From: Arthrobacter sp. 9AX
GTDB taxonomy: Bacteria > Actinomycetota > Actinomycetes > Actinomycetales > Micrococcaceae
Assembly: GCF_902506095.1 (NCBI RefSeq)
Contig: NZ_LR733293.1
Location: forward strand, 186,001 to 250,000
Length of the DNA stretch: 64,000 bases
Reading direction: 5' to 3'
Below are positions 47,309-55,782 of this stretch, piece after piece. A model generated the notes under the pieces. That model was not told the origin of the DNA, searched no databases, and was given only the letters and a program-made list of their open reading frames with translations. The translations under genes were made by a program, and so were the position numbers. Position 1 is the stretch's first letter. Every line of letters starts with the position of its first letter.

Positions 47309-48268
47309 CTAGGACTGGGTGGCGTCCTTGTCCACAGCGGTCTTGTCCCCGTTGCCGATGTTGGCCGCGATGTTTTTGGTAGCGGTCTTGGCGTCGGTGG
47401 CCACCGGGTCGCTGGCGCCGGCAGCGTCCTCAGCCACGTGCTTAGCCTTGTCTGCGGAATCATCCGCTGTTTCCTTGACCGCATCCGCTGCGGAGGAAGC
47501 CTCGTCAGCCACGGGCGCGGCGGTGGCCTCGGGAACCTCATTCACCGTGGTGGCGGGAACCGGTGCGGGAGTCGGCGTGACCGGCGAGGGGGTCTTCCAG
47601 GGATCCTCGACCGGCTTTGAAGCCTTCCAGGCCGCCACACCGGCGGCGACGGCTGCCGCGATGACACCGAAAACCAGCCAGCCGCGCTTCTTGGGCTTCT
47701 CCGGCTCGGCAAGCTGGATCCCCACAGTGCGGCCGGCCTCGGTGGCGGCGGCCTTCAGCTGCGTGCCGGTTGCCTGGGCCTGCTCCTGGATGGCGTGGAT
47801 GATTCCCACGTCACCCAGCTTCTGGGCCACAGCGTCAACGTGGGCCGGCGTGCTCTCAAGGGTGCGGTGCACGGCCTCGGAAGCGTGTCCGATCTGGTCC
47901 GACAGGCGGGGCAGGTACTCCACCACTACCCGGTCGCGGGCGTTGAGGATGACCGGGGTGGCCTTGTCCAGTGCCTCATGCAGTTTGGGCGAAGCGCCCT
48001 CCACGGCCTCGTTAATCTTCGGGGCGAGGTGCGCCAAACCATCCTGGATGCGCGGCGTTACGGTGGCAACGCCGTCGGCCAGGTTGTGGGCGGCTGTTTT
48101 CAGGCCCTCCTGGATCTTGGGAGACGCGGTATCCAGGCTGTGCTGGAGACGGGGAACGGCCCAGTCAACGGCCGCTTCCACACGGGGGGCGGCCCAGTCC
48201 CGGGCATTCTCCACAGCGCTGGTGACTTGCTGCTCAAGGTCACGGGCAATACGGTCCGACTTCTTCAC
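47309..48268 (-). CDS. Amphipathic-helix repeat membrane protein of unknown function
   Basis: A 319-residue protein. Residues ~1-150 consist of about eight imperfect 11-residue-type helical repeats (VEAAVDWAVPRL, LKTAAHNLADGV, VTPRIQDGLAHL, ASPKLHEALDKA), apolipoprotein-like. A transmembrane helix lies at about 197-214 (WLVFGVIAAAVAAGVAAW), followed by a Pro/Ala/acidic tail. It starts at GTG with GGGAGG upstream. I do not recognise a named family beyond similar actinobacterial hypotheticals. The repeats suggest membrane-surface or coiled-coil interactions. Confidence 0.7.
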   Translation of the reverse strand: MKKSDRIARDLEQQVTSAVENARDWAAPRVEAAVDWAVPRLQHSLDTASPKIQEGLKTAAHNLADGVATVTPRIQDGLAHLAPKINEAVEGASPKLHEALDKATPVILNARDRVVVEYLPRLSDQIGHASEAVHRTLESTPAHVDAVAQKLGDVGIIHAIQEQAQATGTQLKAAATEAGRTVGIQLAEPEKPKKRGWLVFGVIAAAVAAGVAAWKASKPVEDPWKTPSPVTPTPAPVPATTVNEVPEATAAPVADEASSAADAVKETADDSADKAKHVAEDAAGASDPVATDAKTATKNIAANIGNGDKTAVDKDATQS

Positions 48269-48422
48269 AACTACCTCCCGATTAATGTGACGGTCTGTGG
48301 TTAGCCTACGTGGCTAGATGTTCACCGGCTATTCTCTCTGCGGATTTTAGGCCGATTTCACCCAGCGCGGAACTGCCCCCGCAGCCATTCCCACCTCATG
48401 GTGGCGTGAAAGAATAAGGCCT

Positions 48423-48968
48423 ATGACTGCCATCGCAACCGCAAAAGCAACCATCCACACAAGCCTCGGCGACATCGTCGTGAACCTCTTCGGCAACCAC
48501 GCGCCCAAGACGGTCAAGAACTTCGTTGGCCTCGCCACGGGCGAACAGGCCTGGACCCACCCGGAAACGGGCGAGGACAAGACCGGTACGCCGCTGTACA
48601 ACGGCACCATCTTCCACCGCATCATCAAGGATTTCATGATCCAGGCCGGCGATCCCCTGGGCCGCGGCACGGGCGGACCGGGCTACCGCTTCGACGACGA
48701 AATCCACCCCGAGCTCAGCTTCAACCAGCCGTACAAGCTGGCCATGGCCAACGCCGGAATCCAGATGGGCAAGGGCACCAACGGGTCACAGTTCTTCATC
48801 ACCACCATCCCCACCGACTGGCTGCAGGGCAAGCACAGCATTTTCGGTGAGGTTGCGGACGACGAATCCAAGAAGGTCGTCGACGCCATCGAGGGTGTCC
48901 GCACCGGGATGGGTGACCGCCCCGTGGAGGACGTCACCATCAACAGCATCGACATCGAACAGCTGTAA
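48423..48968 (+). CDS. ppiA: Peptidyl-prolyl cis-trans isomerase (cyclophilin)
   Basis: A 181-residue cytosolic cyclophilin with FHRIIKDFMIQAGDP (catalytic arginine), GSQFFITT and HSIFGEV. There is no signal peptide. It speeds proline isomerisation in protein folding. The position near gyrA corresponds to ppiA (Rv0009). Confidence 0.95.
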   Translation: MTAIATAKATIHTSLGDIVVNLFGNHAPKTVKNFVGLATGEQAWTHPETGEDKTGTPLYNGTIFHRIIKDFMIQAGDPLGRGTGGPGYRFDDEIHPELSFNQPYKLAMANAGIQMGKGTNGSQFFITTIPTDWLQGKHSIFGEVADDESKKVVDAIEGVRTGMGDRPVEDVTINSIDIEQL

Positions 48969-48977
48969 TTCCTTTCG

Positions 48978-49856
48978 ATGAGTTACGGAATTCCGTCGGC
49001 TGAGCCGTCCGCGCAGGTCCCGGTGTGCCCCCGGCATCCGGACCGGCCATCCTATGTGCGCTGCCAGCGGTGCGGGCGCCCCGCGTGCCCCGACTGCCAG
49101 CGGGCGGCCGCCGTCGGATTCCAATGCGTTGACTGCGTCAACGAAACCCGGCGTACGACGCCGGAGGTACGGACTGTCTACGGCGGCGCCGCCGCATCCG
49201 GCAAACCATTGGTGACGTACGGAATCATCGCCGTGTGTTTGGTGATGTACGTGCTGCAGTGGATAATTCCCGGCCAGGCTGTGTATGAACAGTTCGCGTA
49301 CAACAATGTGTTCGCCACTCCTGCGTACGGGGCCTTCGAGCCCTGGCGGATGCTGACCGCCGCTTTCCTGCACTCGCCGGATTCGGTCCTGCACATTGCC
49401 CTTAACATGTACACGCTGTGGATTTTCGGCCAGGCCCTCGAGCCGCTCCTGGGGCGGGTCCGCTTCCTGGCGCTGTACCTGATCTCCGCCGTTGGCGGGT
49501 CGGTTGGATACCTGCTCCTGAACCCGGTACTGGTGCCCGGGCAGGGACTGGTGGGGGTGGTCGGTGCGTCCGGGGCCATCTTCGGGCTCTTCGGCGCCAT
49601 GCTTTTGGTCCAGCGGCACCGCGGCGGCGACACCCGCCAGCTCTGGGTACTGATTGCCATTAACGGCGTGATCGGTTTCCTGATCCCGCAGATCGCCTGG
49701 CAGGCACACCTTGGCGGGCTGGTGACCGGCGCGCTCTGCGCGGCGGTCCTTGCCTACACTCCCCGCGGCCCACGGCAGGGCCTCATCCAGGCAGCAGGCC
49801 TCGTGGCCGTGTGTGCCCTTTTGCTTGCCGCGAGCTGGATCAGGATCTCGCTCTAG
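48978..49856 (+). CDS. Rhomboid family intramembrane serine protease
   Basis: A 292-residue protein. The N-terminal ~55 residues hold a zinc-ribbon-like set CPRHPDRPSYVRCQRCGRPACPDCQ...CVDC. About six to seven membrane helices follow, with HIALNMYTLW, the active serine in GASGAIFGLFGA and the catalytic histidine in AHLGGLVTG. It cleaves transmembrane substrates within the bilayer; substrates are unknown. It lies 9 bases downstream of ppiA. Confidence 0.92.
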   Translation: MSYGIPSAEPSAQVPVCPRHPDRPSYVRCQRCGRPACPDCQRAAAVGFQCVDCVNETRRTTPEVRTVYGGAAASGKPLVTYGIIAVCLVMYVLQWIIPGQAVYEQFAYNNVFATPAYGAFEPWRMLTAAFLHSPDSVLHIALNMYTLWIFGQALEPLLGRVRFLALYLISAVGGSVGYLLLNPVLVPGQGLVGVVGASGAIFGLFGAMLLVQRHRGGDTRQLWVLIAINGVIGFLIPQIAWQAHLGGLVTGALCAAVLAYTPRGPRQGLIQAAGLVAVCALLLAASWIRISL

Positions 49857-49894
49857 AACCGAACGCCCCGACCCTCTCAACACTCTTCATGAGC

Positions 49895-49930
49895 AAGGCC
49901 CCGACATCCACGGATGTCGGGGCCTTCTTT
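49895..49930 (+). terminator. Terminator of the ppiA-rhomboid unit
   Basis: A 15-bp perfect stem (49895-49909 with 49912-49926), then TTCTTTA. The first DnaA box of the following repeat region overlaps its tail. Confidence 0.88.
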
Positions 49931-50101
49931 ATCCACAGGAGTTATCCACAGTGTTGGTAACTTACATGCTTGTAGTTCGCGTGGGAAAGGTGGCTTTCCC
50001 GCCTACTGGCAGGGATTTTCCGTAGAGGCGTGTCCGCAATCCACACCTGTGGATAACTCTTGGGGATAGCGCTGTGCTTAAGTGGACAAATCAGGCGCAA
50101 C
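49929..50101. repeat. DnaA-box repeat, unit 1
   Basis: It starts with two tandem TTATCCACA boxes (49929-49937, 49942-49950), runs through CAGTGTTGGTAACT and ends with an opposing TGTGGATAA (50048-50056). A further TGTGGATAA is at 50111-50119. It aligns with unit 2 at an offset of about 240 bases. Confidence 0.7.
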
Positions 50102-50169
50102 CTGCGTATTTGTGGATAAAGGCTGGGGAACAGGCTCATCGAGGCCCGTGGAGGCGGCTCCTCCGGTTG

Positions 50170-50340
50170 CTTTCAACAGGGTTGTGCACAGTGTTAATAA
50201 CTGACAGCCATGTAGTTCCCGCCGGAAGATATGCCTGCATCGCACCGCCAGACGGCTGCCGGCCGCTGGATTTCCCCCAGCCTTTCCACAGCTGTGGATA
50301 ACTTGTGGGTATTGCAGTGTTGGTAAGTGGAAAAGATCAA
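50170..50340. repeat. DnaA-box repeat, unit 2
   Basis: The left part TTGTGCACAGTGTTAATAAC (50182-50201) matches unit 1 CAGTGTTGGTAAC, then both share a CATG(N)TGTAGTTC block. The right part CTGTGGATAACTTG (50292-50305) with GTGTTGGTAAGTGGA matches unit 1 right end. DnaA boxes: variant at 50182-50190 and perfect TGTGGATAA at 50293-50301. Confidence 0.7.
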
Positions 50341-50447
50341 CAGCGCGGGTGTGCAAAGCTGGGGGCAACGGACGGCCGCCTGCTGCTTGGCCGGGTGCGC
50401 CCGTCTGCCAGTTTTTCCCCCCGTTGTGTTTCGACCAGGAGAATCCA

Positions 50448-50915
50448 TTGAGCGCCACCACTCAGCACATCTACCTCGACAAGCAGCATCCCACGCTCTG
50501 GCGCGCCCTCAATGGCCTTGGGCTCAAGGTCCGGGAGGCCGCGGAGGCGGCCGGTCTGGATGAAAAGACCGTGGAGCTCCTGCGGGTACGCGTCTCGCAG
50601 CTCAACGGCTGCGCATTTTGCCTGGACCTGCACGTCAGGGAAGCGATGGAGGCAGGCGAAACCGTGCAGCGGCTGGCCGTGCTGCCGGCCTGGCGCGAGA
50701 CAGCGCTTTTTACGGAGAAGGAACGGGCCGCACTCGCGTTGGCCGAAAGCATTACAGACCTGCCTGGGCACAGCGTGCAGGGGCAGGAGGAGGCTTACGC
50801 CCGCGAGCACCTCTCGGAGGAGGAATTCTCGGCAGTGAGCTGGCTGGTCATCACCATGAACGCATTCAACCGGGTATCAATCATCAGCCACCACCCGGTC
50901 ACCAAGGACCGGTAG
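50448..50915 (+). CDS. AhpD/carboxymuconolactone-decarboxylase-like protein
   Basis: A 155-residue all-helical protein starting at TTG (AGGAG six bases upstream) with CxxC in LNGCAFCLDLH (Cys55, Cys58) and His62, the redox centre of AhpD-like peroxidase partners. No ahpC lies nearby, so the electron partner is unknown; the CMD family also includes non-AhpD members. It is flanked on both sides by DnaA-box repeat units, which may link its expression to DnaA or be coincidental. Confidence 0.85.
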   Translation: MSATTQHIYLDKQHPTLWRALNGLGLKVREAAEAAGLDEKTVELLRVRVSQLNGCAFCLDLHVREAMEAGETVQRLAVLPAWRETALFTEKERAALALAESITDLPGHSVQGQEEAYAREHLSEEEFSAVSWLVITMNAFNRVSIISHHPVTKDR

Positions 50916-50943
50916 AGCCTTTGGCTTGGACCAAGGACCCGGT

Positions 50944-51080
50944 TTATCCACAGGTCTTCCACACATGTTAATAACCGCATCAGGTTGGCCGAATTGGCAC
51001 TTCGGGGCAGCAGGGCGCCCCACGACCCTGCCGACTGACAGATGCCACAAAGTTTTCAACACTGTGGATAACTTTCCCAA
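50944..51080. repeat. DnaA-box repeat, unit 3
   Basis: TTATCCACAGG (50944-50954) then TTCCACACATGTTAATAAC matches the left parts of units 1 and 2; the right part CACTGTGGATAACTTTC (51061-51077) matches their right parts. Two opposing perfect DnaA boxes (50944-50952, 51063-51071) are 119 bases apart. It lies downstream of the ahpD-like gene. Confidence 0.65.
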
Positions 51081-51101
51081 CAGTTGGGGAAAAGGGCAGC
51101 G

Positions 51102-51713
51102 CTAAAGGCCTGGAGCGGGCCAGATGCCCGAAGATCCGCGGCGGTGGCTGTCCAGCAGGTGGGTGTCCACCATGCCAACGGCTTCCATCAGGGCGAACAT
51201 GGTGGTTGGCCCCACGAAGGAGAATCCCTTCTTCCGCAGCGCCTTGGACAGGGCGACGGATTCAGGAGACTGCGTGGGGATTTCGGCATGGAATGCCGGG
51301 CGTGGCGTTTCAGCGGGCTTGAACTGCCACACGAAGTCCACCAGTCCACCGTCCTGCCGGAGTTCGAGGGTGGCGCGGGCATTGGTGATGGCGGAGCGGA
51401 TCTTCAACCGGTTACGCACAATTCCCGGGTCCTGCATGAGCCGCTCCACATCGGCTTCGGTGAACAGAGCCACCGCATCGGGGTTGAAGCCGGCGAAGGC
51501 AGCACGGAAGGCCGGGCGCTTCCGGAGGATGGTGGCCCAGGACAGGCCGGCCTGGAAACCTTCGAGGCAGATGCGCTCGTACAGCCCCTGCTCATCGGTG
51601 ACGGGCAGTCCCCACTCGGTGTCGTAGTACTCGCGCAGGAGCGGATCAACGGAAGCCCACAGGGGTCGGGCCAAGCCGTCGTCGCCCACTACTGCGCCGC
51701 TGTCAGGCGCCAT
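51102..51713 (-). CDS. tag: DNA-3-methyladenine glycosylase I (Tag), zinc ligands altered
   Basis: A 203-residue base-excision repair enzyme of the Tag family (EYYDTEWGLPV, FQAGLSWATILRKRPAFRAAF, and GFSFVGPTTMFALMEAVGMVDTH). It should remove 3-methyladenine from alkylated DNA. In E. coli Tag a zinc is bound by Cys4, His17, His175 and Cys179; here the N-terminal Cys is absent (ARPLWA), His17 is Tyr30 and Cys179 is Ser, leaving only the third ligand. GGAGG precedes the ATG at 51713. Activity without zinc is likely but unproven. Confidence 0.85.
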   Translation of the reverse strand: MAPDSGAVVGDDGLARPLWASVDPLLREYYDTEWGLPVTDEQGLYERICLEGFQAGLSWATILRKRPAFRAAFAGFNPDAVALFTEADVERLMQDPGIVRNRLKIRSAITNARATLELRQDGGLVDFVWQFKPAETPRPAFHAEIPTQSPESVALSKALRKKGFSFVGPTTMFALMEAVGMVDTHLLDSHRRGSSGIWPAPGL

Positions 51714-51725
51714 GGACACCTCCGG

Positions 51726-51977
51726 TTATGAACGCCACCGGGTGGTCATGAGGAACCCGACGATCGCGATGCCGAAGCCTGCCACGATGTTCCATGATTC
51801 CCATGCCTGGACGGGCAGGCGGCCTTCGCTGATGTAGAAGGTGATGATCCAGAGCAGGCCGATGATCATCAGGCCAAACATGACCGGCTTGAACCACACC
51901 GGGTTGGGCTTGTACGTCTGCGACGAAGCCTGCCGGGTGGTGCTGGCGGTCTTCTTGCGAGGCTTTGACTCGGGCAC
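51726..51977 (-). CDS. crgA: Cell division protein CrgA
   Basis: An 83-residue protein starting at GTG (AAGGAG upstream) with a basic N-terminal segment (PESKPRKK) and two transmembrane helices (about 33-52 and 61-79). Conserved features are the NPVWFKPVMFGLM start of helix 1 and the loop before ESWNIVAGFG. CrgA brings PBPs and FtsZ/FtsI components together at the septum in actinobacteria. The open frame reaching 52133 is longer than the family. The place beside the sortase and trpG is as in mycobacteria. Confidence 0.92.
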   Translation of the reverse strand: MPESKPRKKTASTTRQASSQTYKPNPVWFKPVMFGLMIIGLLWIITFYISEGRLPVQAWESWNIVAGFGIAIVGFLMTTRWRS

Positions 51978-52150
51978 TGGCTCTCCTTGGCGGGCTGAGG
52001 CAAGCTCGGCGTTCCGGGCTTGATATCCTGCAAGAAGGAAGTTGCCAGCGGTCTGCGCGATCTTGGTCAAATCTGGATTCTTACTAGCAGCCAATTCTAG
52101 TCGTAGTTCATGGGGCACCAGTGCCCGTCGCAACCGCCCGAGGAGAACGC

Positions 52151-52939
52151 GTGGTAGTGCAGGAGAAGGCGAGGCCCCGCGCTGCGCCGCGTACCGGCGC
52201 CGTCTTTCTGCGCGGAACCATCCAGGTATTGGGTGAGCTGCTCATCACCGCAGGGGTGGTCCTGCTGCTCTTCGTCGCCTGGCAGCTGTGGTGGACCAAC
52301 GTCGAGTCCGACGCCAAGCAGACCGAGGTCATCAAGGAGTTCGCCCAGGGCCTTGGCACCCCGGCACCTGCCGGGCCGGAAACTACCGCAGCACCGGCCG
52401 CCCCTGCAGACTTTGGCCCGCCGGTGGTGGGAACCGCGCCCGGCCATGCCGGCACCATCGGCATTATGTACATTCCCCGGTTCGGCGATACCTACACCCG
52501 GCCCATCGTCCAAGGGACCAGTCAGGACGTCCTGGATACCCTGGGCCTCGGCCACTACAGCAATACTGCCATGCCCGGCGCGGTGGGGAACTTCGCCGTT
52601 GCCGGCCACCGGCAGACGCACGGCGCGGTGCTGGACAACATCCACACGCTGGTGCCCGGGGACAAGATCTATGTGCAGACGAAGGAGGGCTTCTACATCT
52701 ATGTCTTCCGCAACAACCAGATCGTGATGCCCTCGCGCACCGACGTCCTGGAGCCGGTGCCCACCCAGCCGGGCGTCACCCCCACCGAAAGCTTCCTCAC
52801 CATGACCAGCTGCAACCCCCGCTTCGGCGCCGAAGAACGCATTATTGCCTATGCACTGCTGGACAGCTGGCGGCCCGCAGCGGCCGGACCTCCGACGGAA
52901 ATTGCAGCCCAGATGGCCGCAGCGACCGGAAGGGGCTGA
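52151..52939 (+). CDS. Class E sortase
   Basis: A 262-residue membrane-anchored transpeptidase. The N-terminal helix (about 22-46) is followed by a Pro/Ala linker and the sortase beta barrel with the catalytic His in VAGHRQTHG, Cys in MTSCNPRF and the following Arg. Class E sortases attach LAXTG-type proteins to the wall in high-GC Gram-positives. AGGAGA six bases upstream supports the GTG at 52151; the frame opens at 52121. The small membrane gene follows after two bases. Confidence 0.9.
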   Translation: MVVQEKARPRAAPRTGAVFLRGTIQVLGELLITAGVVLLLFVAWQLWWTNVESDAKQTEVIKEFAQGLGTPAPAGPETTAAPAAPADFGPPVVGTAPGHAGTIGIMYIPRFGDTYTRPIVQGTSQDVLDTLGLGHYSNTAMPGAVGNFAVAGHRQTHGAVLDNIHTLVPGDKIYVQTKEGFYIYVFRNNQIVMPSRTDVLEPVPTQPGVTPTESFLTMTSCNPRFGAEERIIAYALLDSWRPAAAGPPTEIAAQMAAATGRG

Positions 52940-52941
52940 GC

Positions 52942-53112
52942 ATGTACGCCTGGATCTTCCGCCACCTTCCCGGGCCGCTCTGGCTGCGGATCGTCTTCTC
53001 GCTGGTGCTGATCGCCATTGCACTGGTATTGATGGTTCAGTTCCTTTTTCCCTGGATGTCCCACTTCACCCAATTCACCGACTCAACGATTGGTTCCGCA
53101 GACCAGCCATGA
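52942..53112 (+). CDS. Small membrane protein between sortase and trpG
   Basis: A 56-residue protein (MYAWIFRHLPGPLWLRI start) with one strong transmembrane helix (VFSLVLIAIALVLMVQFLFPWM). It starts two bases after the sortase stop and overlaps trpG by 4 bases, so it is translationally coupled to both. Similar short proteins occur at this place in other actinobacteria; its role is unknown. Confidence 0.75.
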   Translation: MYAWIFRHLPGPLWLRIVFSLVLIAIALVLMVQFLFPWMSHFTQFTDSTIGSADQP

Positions 53113-53750
53113 CCACAACCAAAATCCTCGTGGTGGATAACTACGACAGTTTCGTCTACACCCTGGTGGGCTACCTCCAGGAACTCGGTGCCGAGACCAC
53201 TGTGGTCCGCAACGACGACGTCACCCTCGCCGAGGCCATCGAGCTGGCCGGCACCCGCGACGGCGTCCTCATCTCGCCCGGGCCCGGCAACCCGGCGGAG
53301 GCCGGCGTGTGCATCGAATTGATCAAATGGTGCGGCGAGAACAGCCTGCCTATGTTCGGCGTGTGCCTGGGGCACCAGGCGCTGGCGGAGGCATTCGGCG
53401 GCAAGGTGACCCACGCGCCCGAACTGATGCACGGCAAGACGTCACTGGTGGAGCACATTGGCACCAGCGTCTTTTCCGGGCTCCCCTCCCCCGTCACCGC
53501 CACCCGGTACCATTCCCTGGCGGCTGTGCGGGACACGTTGCCGGACGTCCTGGAAGTTACGGCTGAGACCGCATCAGGAGTGGTGATGGGTCTGCAGCAC
53601 CGCAGCGCTCCCCTGTGCGGCGTGCAGTTCCACCCCGAATCCGTCCTCACCGAGGGCGGCTACCAGATGCTCGGCAACTGGCTTGAGTCCCTTGGCATGA
53701 AGGGTGCGGCCGCCCGGGCCGCGAAGCTGAGCCCGCTCATCCAGCACTGA
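53109..53750 (+). CDS. trpG: Anthranilate/aminodeoxychorismate synthase component II (glutamine amidotransferase)
   Basis: A 213-residue class I glutamine amidotransferase. Motifs: ILVVDNYDSFVYTL, LISPGPGNP, the nucleophile Cys in FGVCLGHQALAEAFGG, and the His/Glu pair in VQFHPESVLTE. It supplies ammonia for anthranilate (tryptophan) or aminodeoxychorismate (folate). With no trpE or pabB nearby the partner is undecided; the homologue at this place in mycobacteria is called trpG. Confidence 0.92.
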   Translation: MTTTKILVVDNYDSFVYTLVGYLQELGAETTVVRNDDVTLAEAIELAGTRDGVLISPGPGNPAEAGVCIELIKWCGENSLPMFGVCLGHQALAEAFGGKVTHAPELMHGKTSLVEHIGTSVFSGLPSPVTATRYHSLAAVRDTLPDVLEVTAETASGVVMGLQHRSAPLCGVQFHPESVLTEGGYQMLGNWLESLGMKGAAARAAKLSPLIQH

Positions 53751-53770
53751 ATCCACACAGCATTTAACGA

Positions 53771-53804
53771 AAAGTGGGCACCGGCCGCAGCCGGTGCCCA
53801 CTTT
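53771..53804. terminator. Bidirectional terminator between trpG and pknB
   Basis: A perfect 15-bp stem (53771-53785 with 53790-53804, loop CGCA) whose outer pairs are AAAG/CTTT, giving short T runs in both directions. It lies between the converging trpG and pknB. Confidence 0.85.
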
Positions 53805-53820
53805 GTCGTCGGTGAAGGGC

Positions 53821-55767
53821 CTAGCCCCTCCTGTCCGACGTCCGGGTAGGGGGCGGTGTGGGCGTCGGGCTGGGTGACGGCGGAGGCGGCGGCGGCGCCT
53901 TGGCCACCACAATGTTCACGGTCTTCCCCTGCTCCACCGCGGCGTTGACGGGCTCGCTCTGATCGGTGACCCGACCGGCCTCCACCTGGGCGTTCTCCAC
54001 CTCGATGACGGCCGGTACCAGGCTGAGTTCCTTCAGGGCTGCTTCCGCCTCTTCGCGGGTCCGTCCACGCAGTTCGGGAACCGCCACCTTGCCGGTGGAC
54101 ACCACCAGCTCAACCGTGGTGCCGACGCCCACCATTTGCCCGGGGGCAGGACTGGTGGTGATCACAATGCCGGCGGGCACAGTGGCGCTGTTGGCGGTGG
54201 TGGTGGAAGGCGCCCCGACGAGTCCGTTCTGGCGCAGGATATCCCGGGCCGCGGCCTCGGTCTTGCCCGGCAGGCTGTCCGGGATCTTCACCGCGCTGGG
54301 CCCCTCGGAAATGTTCAGGACCACATCGGAGCCGGGGTCAAGGGAAACCCCGGAGGCCGGATCGGTTCCGATGGCCATGCCCTTGGGCACGGTGTCGTGC
54401 TGCAGGCGCACGATCTTTGGTTTGAGGTCTGCTCCATAGAGTTCCTGCAGCGCCGCGGACTCGGTCAATGAAGCGACCGAAGGGATCTGCACCTTGGGCG
54501 GCGGAGGGGCCGGACGGTTCACGGTGTTGTACACCCACAGGCCGCCGCCGGCGAGGACCAGGAGGGTGAAGATCACCAGGGTAGTTATCCACGCACGACG
54601 GCGGGATTTCTGCCGGGCGGTCCGCTCACGCTCCGGAGGGAAGCCGAGGGGTAACTCATCCCGGGCGGAAGGTTCGTAGGCGGCGGACAGTGGGCGGCCG
54701 CCGTCGTCCGCACTGATGCTGGTGGCGGCCAGCCGCCCCGTGGGCGCGTCGTCGAGGAAGCCCGCGCCGCTGGCGGCGAATGCCTCGGTGACGGGGGCTG
54801 AGGGCGTGGGGACGTGGTCGTTGGGGTCAGTGGATGCCTCGGAGGCCGGCGCTGCCGGGACAGGAATGCCCGCCCTCGCCGCGCGGAGGGCACGCTGGAA
54901 CGCGGCGGCGTCCTGGAACCGGTCATTGCGGTTCTTTTGCAGCGCCTTGGCCAGCACGCTGTCCAGCGCAGGTGTCACTTCGGGGTTAAGGCTGCTGGCC
55001 GGTGCCGGAATCTCGCGCACGTGCTGGTAGGCGACGGAGACGGGGCTGTCGCCGACGAACGGCGGGCGGGAGGTCAGCATTTCGTACAGCAGGCAGGCAG
55101 CCGAGTAGAGGTCGCTGCGTGCGTCGACTGTTTCACCGCGGGCCTGCTCGGGTGAGAGGTACTGGGCGGTGCCCACCACGGCCTGCGTCTGGGTCATGGT
55201 GGCGGAGGAATCGGCGATGGCCCGGGCGATCCCGAAGTCCATGACCTTCACGGAGTCAGTGCTTTCGCAGTACATCACGTTGGCGGGCTTGATGTCCCGG
55301 TGCACGATTCCGGCTTTGTGGCTGTACTCCAGGGCGCCGAGGACGCCCAGGCAGTAATCGATGGCCTGGCTGATGCTGACCTCGTTGGCGCGGATCAGGT
55401 CCCGGAGGGTCCTGCCGTCGACGAATTCCATCACGATGTAGGGCACCCGGACGTTGTCATCCGAGCCGTCATGGACCATATGCTCGCCGGTGTCGTAAAT
55501 GGCCACGATTGCGGAGTGGTTCAGGGCGGCCACAGACTGGGCCTCGCGCTTGAAGCGGGCCTGGAACTGGGGGTCCCGGGCCATGTCGGGCCGGAGGAGT
55601 TTGATGGCAACGGTCCGCCCCAGCCGGGTATCCACGCCCCGGTGGACATCCGCCATCCCGCCGCGGCCGATCAGGCCGCCCAGTTCGTAGCGGCCGCTGA
55701 GGACACGCTGGCTATCCACCGGGAGGTTGTCCTCCCGGTGCAACGGTGTGCGCGCTGACTCGTTCAC
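53821..55767 (-). CDS. pknB: PASTA-domain Ser/Thr protein kinase PknB
   Basis: A 648-residue receptor-like kinase. Kinase domain residues ~28-290: GRGGMADV, VAIKLL, HRDIKPANVM and DFGIARA. A juxtamembrane linker leads to a single transmembrane helix near residues 393-413 (WITTLVIFTLLVLAGGGLWVY) and three extracellular PASTA domains, then a Pro-rich tail. The PASTA domains probably sense muropeptides or lipid II; the kinase phosphorylates growth and division proteins, including FHA-domain partners. It is the last gene of the operon, opposed by the PstP phosphatase. Confidence 0.95.
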   Translation of the reverse strand: MNESARTPLHREDNLPVDSQRVLSGRYELGGLIGRGGMADVHRGVDTRLGRTVAIKLLRPDMARDPQFQARFKREAQSVAALNHSAIVAIYDTGEHMVHDGSDDNVRVPYIVMEFVDGRTLRDLIRANEVSISQAIDYCLGVLGALEYSHKAGIVHRDIKPANVMYCESTDSVKVMDFGIARAIADSSATMTQTQAVVGTAQYLSPEQARGETVDARSDLYSAACLLYEMLTSRPPFVGDSPVSVAYQHVREIPAPASSLNPEVTPALDSVLAKALQKNRNDRFQDAAAFQRALRAARAGIPVPAAPASEASTDPNDHVPTPSAPVTEAFAASGAGFLDDAPTGRLAATSISADDGGRPLSAAYEPSARDELPLGFPPERERTARQKSRRRAWITTLVIFTLLVLAGGGLWVYNTVNRPAPPPPKVQIPSVASLTESAALQELYGADLKPKIVRLQHDTVPKGMAIGTDPASGVSLDPGSDVVLNISEGPSAVKIPDSLPGKTEAAARDILRQNGLVGAPSTTTANSATVPAGIVITTSPAPGQMVGVGTTVELVVSTGKVAVPELRGRTREEAEAALKELSLVPAVIEVENAQVEAGRVTDQSEPVNAAVEQGKTVNIVVAKAPPPPPPSPSPTPTPPPTRTSDRRG

Positions 55768-55782
55768 TGGTTGTCCTGGCGG

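Larger units (their letters stand above)
49857..50447. other. Non-coding gap with two repeat units of DnaA boxes
   Basis: About 590 bases between the rhomboid and ahpD-like genes, without a gene. It holds a terminator, five perfect DnaA boxes and one variant box in two diverged ~240-base tandem units, 15-16 kb from oriC. Confidence 0.75.
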
